DNA of 64,000 nucleotides from Bacteroides sp. (GTDB lineage Bacteria > Bacteroidota > Bacteroidia > Bacteroidales > Muribaculaceae). The first letter of the stretch is position 1; every line of letters begins with the position of its first letter. Of this stretch, positions 56,217 through 64,000 are shown piece after piece. Where the stretch lies: contig JAMPBJ010000001.1 of the NCBI GenBank assembly GCA_023666835.1, forward strand, positions 1,095,741 through 1,159,740, given 5' to 3'. A model generated the notes under the pieces. The model had not been told where the DNA came from, ran no database searches, and saw nothing but the letters and a program-made list of their open reading frames with translations. The position numbers and the translations under genes were made by a program.

Positions 56217-59200
56217 ATGCGATCCAATATGACAAGATTCTACTCTAATCTAACCAATATATTTCTTGCGTTGACGGCGTTTCTGATCGGAACCGCCACA
56301 TCAAACGCTTTTCCCACCGACATCTACGCCAAAAGTTCGCAATTGAGTTCCGGCAAATGGGTGAAAATATCCGTGTCGGAGACCGGTGTGCATTTCATAC
56401 CCGCCGCCACGCTGCGTTCGTGGGGCTTCAGCGACATATCCAAAGTGAAAATCCACGGCTACGGCGGACGTCAGATCCCCGACCAATTGACGCAGGCCAA
56501 TTACAAGGACGATCTGCCCGAACTTTCGACAATCCGCAACGCCTCCGGCATCTACTTCTACGGGGTGGCCACCGAAACATGGGCCGTCAGCGCACGCCAA
56601 TATGCGCAGACGATCAACCCCTACAGCACCAATGGCTACTACTTCGTCAGCCAAAGCGATGAAGCGCCCTCGGCAGTTGAAACGCAATCGAGCACCATCG
56701 TCCCCGAAGACTATGCCACCACCTTCACTTCGCTGATATATCACGAAGTCGACAAATATTCGCTGTCGAGCTCGGGCACAATGTTTTTCGGCGAAGATTT
56801 CCGCTCCAACCGTTCGCAGACTTTCAATCTAAAGCTCCACGACCTGGTGGAAGACCAGAATGCATGGATCAGGATCGCATTCGTCACCAATACGACTTCA
56901 GCATCGACCGTGGCCTACGATCTGGGCAACTCGGTCAACGGCACCATATCGATGAATTCGGCCGACGACAACTTTGGTGTGCGCAAGCTCACGAGCCGCA
57001 CCTTCAAGCCGGCGGGCGAAAACCTTGACGTCAAACTGACGTTCCAGCCCTCGGGCATGGTGACGGCGGCACATCTCGACGCTTTAACCGTCAACTATCC
57101 CCGCTATCTGCGTCTATACAACGGCCGACTTGAATTCTCGCTGTCAAAAACATCTGCCGCACTGTCAGGCTCAACGGCCAAAACCCATGTGTGGGACGTG
57201 ACCGATAGCGAGACTCCCATCGAAATGGGACTGACACTCAACGGCGATCAAGCCACTTGGGTCAACCCCTACTATGGCACTCGCAGATATTATGCCTGGA
57301 ACGAGGACGCTTCGCTGCCCACGCCCAAACTGGTGTCGAGCGTGGCCAACCAAGACATCCACGCCACTACGATGCTCCCCGACATGATCATCATCACAGT
57401 CAAGGACTTTGCCGGTGAGGCCGAACGCATAGCCAACCTACACCGCAATGCGCCCGACAACTTTAACGTGCTCGTAGTGAACCAGGAAGAGGTGTTCAAC
57501 GAATTTTCATCCGGCACACGCGATCCGGGTGCTTTCCGCCGCATGCTAAAGATGTTCTACGACCGTGGCAGAGAGGCGGGACGGATTCCGCGCTACTGCC
57601 TGCTGCTGGGACGTGCATTCTACGATGTGCGTGGCGTCACAACCGAATCGAAGAGCTACACCGATCCCATGCTCCCCACATGGCAGTCGTCGGAATCGTT
57701 GGCTGAAAGCTCAACCTATTGCAGCGACGACGTGATGGTGATGCTTGAGGACAACTCCGGCAACTCGCTGCTCTACGACCGCCTGTCGATGTCGATAGGC
57801 CGCATACCGGCACGCACTCTCTCCCAGGCCAAAGCCTACGTCGACAAGCTCTACGCCTACAACGAAAACAAGCAGCTTTCGCCATGGAAGCAGTCAATCA
57901 TACTCGAAGCCGACAACGGCAACTCGGGCATGTTTATGGCCGGCGACGGCAAATCGGCACTGACCACCGGACTTGAAGGTCTTTACAACGGCATGATGGC
58001 CGACGAGGATGCATCACAATTTCTCTTCACCAAGGTGTACTACGACGCATTCCCCATCCAGAACGGCTATTGCGCCAAAGCCGATGAGCGATTCACGCGT
58101 TCGCTCAACGAAGGCTCGATGCTTTGGATCTACAACGGCCACGGTGCTCTCGAAACGCTTGGTGGCGAAGGCCTTCACTCGAAGACGAAGATCAACAGCA
58201 TGTACAACAAGCATTGGCCTGTACTGTTTGCCATGACTTGCTCTTTCGGCCAGTGGGACGGCCTGCCGACAAGCGGAGTCGAGACAGTGTCGTTCAACCC
58301 CGACGGAGGTGCCATAGCCACCCTTTCGGCCACACGTAAGGCGCCCATACCGGGCAACGACGATGTGGTGATGGCACTCGGCCGATCGTTGATGCGCCGC
58401 GATGCCGAAGGTTCATATCTGCGTCTGGGCGACATGATCTACAATGCAAAAAACACTCTTATCACCACCAAACAGCCCGGCGGTGCGCTGACAAAACTAC
58501 GCATGGCTCTCCTTGGCGACCCGGCCATGCGGATGCTGATACCCGACGCCACAATCACACTCGATGAGATCAACGGCGAGGAAGTCACCGCCGACAATCA
58601 GACCACCATCATGGCCCGTCAGAGAGTCAAAATGTCGGGATCGCTGCGCGACGTTTCAGGCAACGTCATCGACGACTTCAACGGCACCCTGGCTCTGACA
58701 CTTTTCGACGCCGAAACCACCACTACATCTGCCGGTCTTGCCGTCGACGAGACCGGCGGACGCGCCGTCAACTTCGACGAAGCCGGCAGCAAGCTGTTCA
58801 CCGGCCGATCCAAAGTTGAAGGTGGGCGTTTTGAAATCGAATTTGCAATGCCGGCCGAGATCGCCGACAATTTCCGACCGGCCACCGTTGGCATGTATGC
58901 ATATACTGTCGACGGGCGAGAAGCCGCCGGAGTCAACCGCGACATATTCGTCTATGGTTTTGACGATATGGCCGAAAGCGACTCCCTGCCTCCGGTCATC
59001 GATTATGCCTATCTCAACCACCCGTCGTTTACCAACGGAGGCACCACCAACGAGCAGCCGACGTTTATGGCCGGTGTGTCGGACGATATCGGCATCAACC
59101 TTTCGATGGCAGGCATCGGCCACCAGATGATGCTTAAAGTCGACGACAGCCAGACGTTTAACGATGTGTCGCTCTACTACACTCCGGCCTCCGACGGATC

Positions 59201-59645
59201 GGCATCAGGCACCATCGCCTATCCGATGAGCGAACTGGAGGACGGCGCCCACACCCTGACATTCCGCGTATGGGACACCTCGGGCAACTCTACGACCCAT
59301 GCCATCAACTTCTTCGTTGAACATGGAGCCGCACCGACTCTACTCGACATATTTACCGATGTGAACCCGGCCACCACGCACGCCAATTTCTATCTGAGCC
59401 ACAACCGCCCGGATGCGATGGCCACGGTGACGCTCGACATCTACAGCATATCGGGTCGCAGAATATGGACCACGACATCGTCGGGTCGCAGCGATCTGTT
59501 CCTGAGCGCACCGATCCAGTGGGATCTTCGCGACATGGGTGGCCAGCGCGTGATCCGCGGCATCTATATCTACCGCGCAACGCTCACCATCGATGGCTAC
59601 ACGCTGACATCGCCGGCACGCCGCATAGCGGTCACCGGCAACTGA
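56217..59645 (+). CDS. porU: Type IX secretion system protease PorU (C25 gingipain-like)
   Basis: 1142 residues from ATG 56217. The Met at 56229 (MTRFYSNLTNIFLAL) is an equally good start and 56187 is possible; the signal peptide ends near SNAFP. The catalytic pair of the C25 fold is visible: His642 in WIYNGHGALE and Cys675 in FAMTCSFGQWD. PorU removes the C-terminal signal of T9SS cargo and attaches it to the cell surface. Its own C terminus (about 1050-1142, VTLDIYSISGRRIW, IRGIYIYRATLTIDGY) is a T9SS-type beta domain. No porV or other T9SS gene is adjacent. Its end overlaps the convergent DUF1810 gene by 14 bases. Confidence 0.93.
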   Translation: MRSNMTRFYSNLTNIFLALTAFLIGTATSNAFPTDIYAKSSQLSSGKWVKISVSETGVHFIPAATLRSWGFSDISKVKIHGYGGRQIPDQLTQANYKDDLPELSTIRNASGIYFYGVATETWAVSARQYAQTINPYSTNGYYFVSQSDEAPSAVETQSSTIVPEDYATTFTSLIYHEVDKYSLSSSGTMFFGEDFRSNRSQTFNLKLHDLVEDQNAWIRIAFVTNTTSASTVAYDLGNSVNGTISMNSADDNFGVRKLTSRTFKPAGENLDVKLTFQPSGMVTAAHLDALTVNYPRYLRLYNGRLEFSLSKTSAALSGSTAKTHVWDVTDSETPIEMGLTLNGDQATWVNPYYGTRRYYAWNEDASLPTPKLVSSVANQDIHATTMLPDMIIITVKDFAGEAERIANLHRNAPDNFNVLVVNQEEVFNEFSSGTRDPGAFRRMLKMFYDRGREAGRIPRYCLLLGRAFYDVRGVTTESKSYTDPMLPTWQSSESLAESSTYCSDDVMVMLEDNSGNSLLYDRLSMSIGRIPARTLSQAKAYVDKLYAYNENKQLSPWKQSIILEADNGNSGMFMAGDGKSALTTGLEGLYNGMMADEDASQFLFTKVYYDAFPIQNGYCAKADERFTRSLNEGSMLWIYNGHGALETLGGEGLHSKTKINSMYNKHWPVLFAMTCSFGQWDGLPTSGVETVSFNPDGGAIATLSATRKAPIPGNDDVVMALGRSLMRRDAEGSYLRLGDMIYNAKNTLITTKQPGGALTKLRMALLGDPAMRMLIPDATITLDEINGEEVTADNQTTIMARQRVKMSGSLRDVSGNVIDDFNGTLALTLFDAETTTTSAGLAVDETGGRAVNFDEAGSKLFTGRSKVEGGRFEIEFAMPAEIADNFRPATVGMYAYTVDGREAAGVNRDIFVYGFDDMAESDSLPPVIDYAYLNHPSFTNGGTTNEQPTFMAGVSDDIGINLSMAGIGHQMMLKVDDSQTFNDVSLYYTPASDGSASGTIAYPMSELEDGAHTLTFRVWDTSGNSTTHAINFFVEHGAAPTLLDIFTDVNPATTHANFYLSHNRPDAMATVTLDIYSISGRRIWTTTSSGRSDLFLSAPIQWDLRDMGGQRVIRGIYIYRATLTIDGYTLTSPARRIAVTGN

Positions 59646-60057
59646 TGATGCCGAGGGTGCGAGGATCTCTTCTTCCCATATAGAATTTGTCGAGAACCTG
59701 CGAGAAAATGTCGTTGGGAGCCACGGCGTCAAACAGAGTCATTGACGACTTGAGTTTGTGGCTGTCGATGCCGCCCATCACGGTGCGTGCATCGTTGGTG
59801 TCAAGCGCAAGCAATGCTGAGCACACCGCTCTCAGCCGCTCGTTGAGCAAGGGATGACGAAGATACACGGCCGCTTCGTCTGCGCCCGTCAGTCCATAGA
59901 ATTTCGACATATTGGATCGGCCCAAATGCTTGAGTTGTGGGAATATATACCACATCCAGTGCGACGTTTTCCGTCCGGCACGGAGTTCGCTCAACGCTGA
60001 TTCGTAGGAACGCGACTGCGCATCGACAAACCGTTGCAGGTTATATGCATCCTCCAT
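59632..60057 (-). CDS. DUF1810 family protein
   Basis: 141 residues. NLQRFVDAQSRSYESALSELRAGRKTSHWMWYIFPQL is the DUF1810 signature, with RHPLLNERLRAVCSALL and DSHKLKSSMTLFDAVA. The family is linked to NADAR/ADP-ribose-type proteins in some genomes, and here it lies next to two ADP-ribose genes, so a role in that metabolism is a reasonable guess. It overlaps the end of porU by 14 bases. Confidence 0.88.
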   Translation of the reverse strand: MEDAYNLQRFVDAQSRSYESALSELRAGRKTSHWMWYIFPQLKHLGRSNMSKFYGLTGADEAAVYLRHPLLNERLRAVCSALLALDTNDARTVMGGIDSHKLKSSMTLFDAVAPNDIFSQVLDKFYMGRRDPRTLGIISCR

Positions 60058-60063
60058 GACGTG

Positions 60064-60750
60064 TCAGAATTCGAGGCGGAAGCCGCGTTGTTTCAGCTCA
60101 CGGTATTTGTCGAGATTGAACCGAAAGAGCGTGGCACGGCGTTTTGGTGTGGGGCGCGTCGTCTCGTCGAGCTGCGTAAGCATGTCGAGATGAAACATCT
60201 TTTTAGCGAAATTGCGCCGGTCGAATCTTACCCCGAGCACCGATTCGTAGAGCGTCTGCAGCTCTTTCATGGTGAATTTCTCGGGGAGCAGATCGTAGCC
60301 GATTGGATGGAAATGGATGCGTTCGCGGAGGCGCGACAATGCATCGCGGAGTATCACGTCGTGGTCGAAGGCCAACTGAGGCACTTCTCCGACCGAAAAC
60401 CACTTCGCATCAGCAGCGTCATCGCCACCTTTGACCTCCCGGATCTTCACAAGCGCAAGAAAGGCTATGGTGATCACTCGTCCGCGCGGGTCGCGGTCGG
60501 GTGCGGAGTAAGCGTGGAATTGCTCGATATATGCCGACTGCAAGCCGGTTTCCTCTCGAAGCTCGCGGAGTGCACCTTCCTCGGCCGACTCTTCGGGTTT
60601 GAGAAAGCCGCCCGGAAGCGCCCATTTGCCTTTGTAAGGCTCTATGCCTCTTTCCACTAACAGGATCTTCAGGTCAGCTCCGTCGAAGCCGAATATCACG
60701 CAGTCGGTAGTCACTGCCGGATGGGGATATTTGTAGCAATATTTATTCAT
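60064..60750 (-). CDS. NrtR-like NUDIX protein with winged-helix C terminus
   Basis: 228 residues from MNKYCYKYPHPAVTTDCVIF at 60750; an upstream Met at 60783 lies deeper in the preceding gene. The NUDIX box GGFLKPEESAEEGALRELREETGL is intact, so it may still hydrolyse ADP-ribose-type substrates. The C-terminal 80 residues (FTMKELQTLYESVLGVRFDRRNFAKKMFH) look like the winged-helix DNA-binding part of NrtR regulators of NAD metabolism. It overlaps the ADP-ribosylglycohydrolase gene by 8 bases and precedes DUF1810. NrtR binds ADP-ribose as effector. Confidence 0.85.
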   Translation of the reverse strand: MNKYCYKYPHPAVTTDCVIFGFDGADLKILLVERGIEPYKGKWALPGGFLKPEESAEEGALRELREETGLQSAYIEQFHAYSAPDRDPRGRVITIAFLALVKIREVKGGDDAADAKWFSVGEVPQLAFDHDVILRDALSRLRERIHFHPIGYDLLPEKFTMKELQTLYESVLGVRFDRRNFAKKMFHLDMLTQLDETTRPTPKRRATLFRFNLDKYRELKQRGFRLEF

Positions 60751-61567
60751 TTCGTAATTCAAGCTCCTTGTCAAATTTTTCAATCACATTAATCATTTGT
60801 TCGGGCAACAGCGACATGCAGCCGTCAAGCAGTGTCTGCGGTATCGTACCATAGTAGGCCGCGGCTATGCCACCGGATATGCAGGCCTGCGTGTCGGCAT
60901 CGCCTCCAAGTGCCACGGCCCGGCGTATGGTCGATTCATAGTCGTCGGCTCCCAGAAAGGCGATGATTGCTTCGGGCACAGATTGCTGACAACTCACTCT
61001 GAAGCGATAGTCCGGCTGAATGTCGGCATATCTACGGCTCAGATCATAGCCGAATTGGGTTTCCAGCCGTTGACGTATCTCATCTTTTCTGCATGAATTC
61101 AATGCCATGTATATGGCCAGCGCAGTGGCTTGAGCGCCCTTGATGCCTTCGGGATGATTGTGGGTCACTTCGGCGGTTTTCAGTGCAAGATCGAGAACCT
61201 CATCCTCCGATTTGGCGTAAGCGCCAACGGCACTGACCCGCATTGCCGATCCGTTGCCCCAACTGTCGTATGGTTGAGGATCACGCGCCGTAATCCAATT
61301 GAAAAAACCACGGCCATAGCCGGCATGCAAATACCTCCGACACCAGTCGAGCAGCCTGTCGCGAAAGTCATAGCCCGACATAAGAGCGTCGGTCACAGCG
61401 ATCGTACACACCGTATCGTCGGTGAATCGACTTCTTTTCACCAACAGCTGGAAATTCATTTCTTTGGTGGGGCGGAACTCATAAGCCGACCCCACAATGT
61501 CGCCGCAGACAGCGCCTCGAACCACCATCCTGGCCCGATCGACCCGGGATATTTTTTCATTACTCAT
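60743..61567 (-). CDS. ADP-ribosylglycohydrolase family protein
   Basis: 274 residues. RGAVCGDIVGSAYEF, FTDDTVCTIAVTDAL and GGDADTQACISGGIAAAYYG carry the acidic metal-binding residues of the DraG/ARH family. It releases ADP-ribose from proteins or other acceptors. The gene leads a unit with the NUDIX/NrtR-like gene (8-base overlap) and DUF1810. A good promoter is at 61591-61622. This looks like a compact ADP-ribose recycling unit in which the product may be the effector of the regulator. Confidence 0.92.
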   Translation of the reverse strand: MSNEKISRVDRARMVVRGAVCGDIVGSAYEFRPTKEMNFQLLVKRSRFTDDTVCTIAVTDALMSGYDFRDRLLDWCRRYLHAGYGRGFFNWITARDPQPYDSWGNGSAMRVSAVGAYAKSEDEVLDLALKTAEVTHNHPEGIKGAQATALAIYMALNSCRKDEIRQRLETQFGYDLSRRYADIQPDYRFRVSCQQSVPEAIIAFLGADDYESTIRRAVALGGDADTQACISGGIAAAYYGTIPQTLLDGCMSLLPEQMINVIEKFDKELELRNE

Positions 61568-61590
61568 AAAACAGTGTAATTTCTACACCA

Positions 61591-61622
61591 CAAAAATATT
61601 GCTTTTTCTCTTCCCCTCCAAA
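61591..61622 (-). promoter_or_regulatory. Promoter of the ADP-ribosylglycohydrolase unit
   Basis: Minus strand: -33 TTTG (61619-61622), 20-base spacer, -7 TATTTTTG (61591-61598), 23 bases before the ATG. Confidence 0.75.
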
Positions 61623-61665
61623 TTTCAAAGAGAAAAATTTCTTAGGAACAGTTCTGTGGATAGCT

Positions 61666-62220
61666 CTATCCGAGGATCTCGATGGAGGTGAGGCCCCCCT
61701 GCTTGGCGGCAACGTATGATCCGAGGTGTTGTTTACCTCGTTCCACATCGCTGATTAGCAACTCGAAACCAACGTAGAAACCGGAGATGAGCAGTTTGTC
61801 GCCCTTCTGCAGTTTGCTTCCTCGCGATTCGTTGACCAGATATAGGTTTTGGCCGATATAACTGAGTACCAGCACCCGGTTGGGATGGTAGGTCACTTGG
61901 ATTTGTTCACCTTCCATAAGATCGTCGGAAGTGATGTTTTCCACAAGTCGGAACTCTGAAATCTCCGTATTCTCTCCAAGGTCCTGTGCCAGCAGTTTAT
62001 AATCGGGATAACCAAGGTATTGCGCAAGAATGTCGAGCGACGATGGACGAGATTGAGCCGGCCCGTTGACAAATCCGAGCATACGCTTCAGCGTGGTGGT
62101 GCTCAGAGTCTGTCCCGTCTCCTCCTGAATAGCCATAGCCAAAGCCTCGCACTGCTGCGAATACTGAATCTCTACCTTAAACTTATCCTTGATGAGCTTT
62201 TTAATCTTGTCGTTTATCAT
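61666..62220 (-). CDS. Putative DNA-binding regulatory protein
   Basis: 184 residues. The N-terminal half (NDKIKKLIKDKFKVEIQYSQQCEALAMAIQEETGQTLSTTTLKRMLGFV) looks like a helix-turn-helix of the type seen in Bacteroidales regulators, followed by SSLDILAQYLGYPDYK, a second helical part. The C-terminal half (about 90-184) is beta-rich (QIQVTYHPNRVLVLSYIG, GDKLLISGFYVGFELLISDV) and may be a small sensor or oligomerisation domain. I cannot name the family. A -7 element is at 62268-62275. Confidence 0.6.
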   Translation of the reverse strand: MINDKIKKLIKDKFKVEIQYSQQCEALAMAIQEETGQTLSTTTLKRMLGFVNGPAQSRPSSLDILAQYLGYPDYKLLAQDLGENTEISEFRLVENITSDDLMEGEQIQVTYHPNRVLVLSYIGQNLYLVNESRGSKLQKGDKLLISGFYVGFELLISDVERGKQHLGSYVAAKQGGLTSIEILG

Positions 62221-62267
62221 TGTTTAGTCAGCGTTGCCGAAGGTTGATTAGCTTGATTTGACTATCA

Positions 62268-62275
62268 CAAAGATA
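62268..62275 (-). promoter_or_regulatory. -7 element of the putative regulator gene
   Basis: TATCTTTG on the minus strand, about 48 bases before the ATG at 62220. No convincing -33 element. Confidence 0.5.
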
Positions 62276-62338
62276 TGGGTTTCGGGGGATTGTTGAATAA
62301 AATTTTGTGTTCACTGCGTTCAATTAACGGTATAGTTT

Positions 62339-62708
62339 TCAATTTTCGAAATTGCCGAGTTCTGTTTGAAATCTCTTTTTCAGCCCTATGATAAGACGAG
62401 AAGTGTCAAAGAATTTATTTCTGATAGAGTTCAAATCCGATTCAGACACGTAACCAAGTTCAGATGCTATATCAAGTTGGCAATAACATTCCATAAGAGA
62501 TCCGTATGCAATATCAAGGAAATGAATTCTCTCCTTGTATGAAGTGCGACCGCTCTGCTTTGCAATATTGGACGGCACTGAAATTATTGCCCTGTGAATT
62601 TGGTAACATGATGCATACTTTTCTGCTAATGGAAAGTAGTTCAGTAGTTCATAGACGGCTTTGACAAGTTGTTTGATACACAGTTAGTTTTTCAAAAGAG
62701 TATTTCAT
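62339..62708 (-). pseudogene. Four-helix-bundle protein (23S rRNA IVS type), frameshifted
   Basis: The ATG at 62708 starts MKYSFEKLTVYQ, the usual opening of this family. The next part, KQLVKAVYELLNYFPLAEKYASCYQIHRAIISVPSNIAKQSGRTSYKERIHFLDIAYGSLMECYCQL, is in another frame that carries a stop just before it. The break is near 62672-62678. Together they make about 120 residues, the family length. Members are four-helix bundles found inside 23S rRNA insertions or as free genes, of unclear function. A frameshift mutation is more likely than a short gene with a GTG start at 62578. Confidence 0.75.
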
Positions 62709-62719
62709 GCTTTTTGGCG

Positions 62720-62727
62720 CAAATATA
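62720..62727 (-). promoter_or_regulatory. -7 element of the four-helix-bundle gene
   Basis: TATATTTG on the minus strand, 12 bases before the ATG at 62708. Confidence 0.5.
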
Positions 62728-62744
62728 GTGATATTTTTTGAAGG

Positions 62745-62895
62745 ATTGGATTGGTTAATGGTTGATTGGGTTGATTGTCGCACGACTTAAGCTCAACCTA
62801 ATCAACCTTCGCGTAGCGATACCAACTTAATCAACCTTCGCAAAGCGAAGCCAACCTCCGGCGATGCCGGTTAATGAGCGCAGTGAACGGCTTGA
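62745..62895. repeat. REP-like repeat cluster with TTCGC palindromes
   Basis: Two direct copies of a 24-base unit, TAATCAACCTTCGC followed by (GT/AA)AGCGA, are at about 62798 and 62827. The TTCGC(AA)AGCGAA part is palindromic. CTCCGGCGATGCCGG (about 62857) and GAGCGCAGTGAACGG (about 62876) form further short dyads. Upstream, GGTTGATTGGGTTGATTG repeats the same GATTG theme on the other strand. Confidence 0.65.
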
Positions 62896-63323
62896 AATTT
62901 TGCCCTTCCAAGAAATCATCCGAATTTTGCCTCCGACAACGCAGAGGCCTTGTAATGCAGGTTATTGCATTTATTTGGAGAAACCGAGTTTCATGCGTAT
63001 ATTTCCCTCCTTCTAATTTTAGAAATGACTTAAAGGATAATCTTATCCACCATAGAAGCAAGCCAGTGTTGTTGCTAAAGAATTTACGCCGTTTCCAGTC
63101 AGCAATTATGCCGGATACTGTTTCAAAGGATGGGAAAAGTTACACCATTCCTGATAAATGGAGAGAATAAAGGTAGTTTCCCCATAAAGAAATACTTCGA
63201 GTGCGAAAGCAACGATTTTAGGGGCTGGGGGGCTCCTGGTCGGTAAGAGCAGTCGGAAGATTGCTCTTTTGTCGTTGAGATCACCTGCAATTTCTGCGTT
63301 ATCTGCATTCTTAGCGGGCGTAT
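62896..63323. other. Stretch without a supported gene
   Basis: A 98-codon frame on the + strand (62874-63170) ends MPDTVSKDGKSYTIPDKWRE, which looks protein-like, but its first part crosses the repeat cluster and matches no family I know. It could be the tail of a decayed gene. No promoter, RNA or terminator is convincing here. Confidence 0.4.
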
Positions 63324-64000
63324 TCAGAAATGAACCACGAATTCCACTACCGCTTTACTTTGTTCCGATATTGCGGGGGTGATTTCTTTGGCATAGAAGT
63401 ATTGTTCGTAGTTGACGCGAATGTCGGCTTGCAAAGATTTTTTGCCGAGGCTGAGGGTAACGCCACCCGTTAGTCTGTGACGTTCCGGGTCATCTGTTCC
63501 CAGTTTTCCATCATCATGCACCTTCCCCTTGCTGTGGTCAGACATATAGTCATATCTTCCAAGAAATGATATTGCCGACAATCCTTTTCTCAATGGTAGG
63601 CGATATGCTGCGAACGCATCAACAGCATCAACAGGCTTGAAAGAGGCATTTGCATAATATTTTCTCAGATATTCCGCCTCAACATGCCATCTTGTTGTCT
63701 GGAAATATATACCCGCATCATAGATATATGTGTTCACATCTCCCGCATTGGCTTTCTGCATACTGAGGGTGATATTGAATTTGCCCCACAACATTGTCTG
63801 TGCCTTGAAAGAGAAATTATATTTGTTTGTCCAAAAATCCTTCTGATTCGTCAGGCCTGAGCCGTTGAATATTCCACCTTCGAGGGTAATTGGAACTGAT
63901 TTTCCCAAAGACCATCCGATCGATACGCCAACATCCCGGACATTACCGACCTGTTTGGCTATGAAGGAACGATTTGCGAAGTATTGCAGATGTGGCGAGC
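63324..64000 (-). CDS. Phosphate-selective porin O/P type protein, 5' end outside the window
   Basis: The frame stays open to the right edge (QYFANRSFIAKQVGNVRDVGVSIGWSLGKS), so only the last 225 residues are seen and the gene starts outside. Alternating polar/hydrophobic strands (ITLEGGIFNGSGLTNQ, YNFSFKAQTMLWGKFNITLSMQ, ADIRVNYEQYFY) and the last residue Phe mark an outer-membrane beta barrel of the OprO/OprP group. It likely passes phosphate or other anions. Regulation cannot be judged because the promoter is not in the window. Confidence 0.8.
   Translation of the reverse strand, partial: SPHLQYFANRSFIAKQVGNVRDVGVSIGWSLGKSVPITLEGGIFNGSGLTNQKDFWTNKYNFSFKAQTMLWGKFNITLSMQKANAGDVNTYIYDAGIYFQTTRWHVEAEYLRKYYANASFKPVDAVDAFAAYRLPLRKGLSAISFLGRYDYMSDHSKGKVHDDGKLGTDDPERHRLTGGVTLSLGKKSLQADIRVNYEQYFYAKEITPAISEQSKAVVEFVVHF

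Noticed and set aside
62874-63170. 98-codon + strand frame as a gene
   Set aside because: It starts inside a repeat cluster, has no recognised family and no promoter; kept only as a possible gene remnant.

Overview
The window looks like chromosomal DNA of a GC-moderate member of the Bacteroidales, most likely close to the Muribaculaceae; this is inferred from gene content, not from a search. The signs are many Bacteroidetes-type promoters (-7 TAnnTTTG, sometimes with a -33 TTTG or TTG about 19-20 bases upstream), a type III glutamine synthetase, cydAB with a small DUF4492 protein, the type IX secretion protease PorU, DUF4491, DUF4836-like lipoproteins, a GT2/GlgB pair and a carboxynorspermidine-type dehydrogenase. 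No rRNA, CRISPR array or intact prophage was seen. Most genes are housekeeping. The accessory DNA is confined to small islands.

Layout: 0-8 kb holds a DUF1846 protein (cut by the left edge), Tex, a secreted GH2 beta-galactosidase and a U32 peptidase/tRNA-hydroxylase-type protein. 8-11 kb is the leftward DUF4492-cydA-cydB operon. 11-12.6 kb holds two identical tRNA-Val genes, a decayed ISL3-type transposase split by a small inverted-repeat element, and the leader of glnN. 12.6-18.4 kb holds glnN, then a short RHS/YD-repeat protein with an AT-rich C-terminal tip carrying an EExxH motif, overlapping by 4 bases an AT-rich gene that is a candidate immunity protein. 18.6-20.5 kb is a leftward recF-DUF721-thioesterase operon, divergent from a membrane Ser/Thr kinase and a lipoprotein. 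23-28 kb holds a CobW GTPase with a His-rich loop, a DUF486 protein, a DSLR-repeat lipoprotein, GAPDH, MscL and a cluster of palindromic repeats.

28-41 kb holds RNase HI, a divergent alanine dehydrogenase homologue, shikimate kinase, a frameshifted membrane gene, a polyprenyl synthase, polA-TPM-DUF4491, a GT2 glycosyltransferase, glycogen branching enzyme and tRNA-Leu(CAA). 41-49 kb holds a WG-repeat protein, then a rightward run of carboxynorspermidine dehydrogenase, lipoprotein, ABC ATPase, permease and HflX. 49-55 kb is a leftward dnaX-lipoprotein-SUI1-AddA-like helicase/nuclease operon. 55-64 kb holds a homocysteine methyltransferase, PorU, DUF1810, a NrtR-like NUDIX protein overlapping an ADP-ribosylglycohydrolase, a putative DNA-binding protein, a frameshifted four-helix-bundle (23S IVS-type) gene, a repeat cluster and the C-terminal part of a phosphate-selective-type porin cut by the right edge.

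The most unusual items are the RHS tip/immunity pair, a short inverted-repeat element whose removal restores the frame of the transposase it interrupts and whose other copy contains the cydB stop codon, a terminator-like hairpin inside the glnN leader, and the NrtR/ADP-ribosylglycohydrolase pair.
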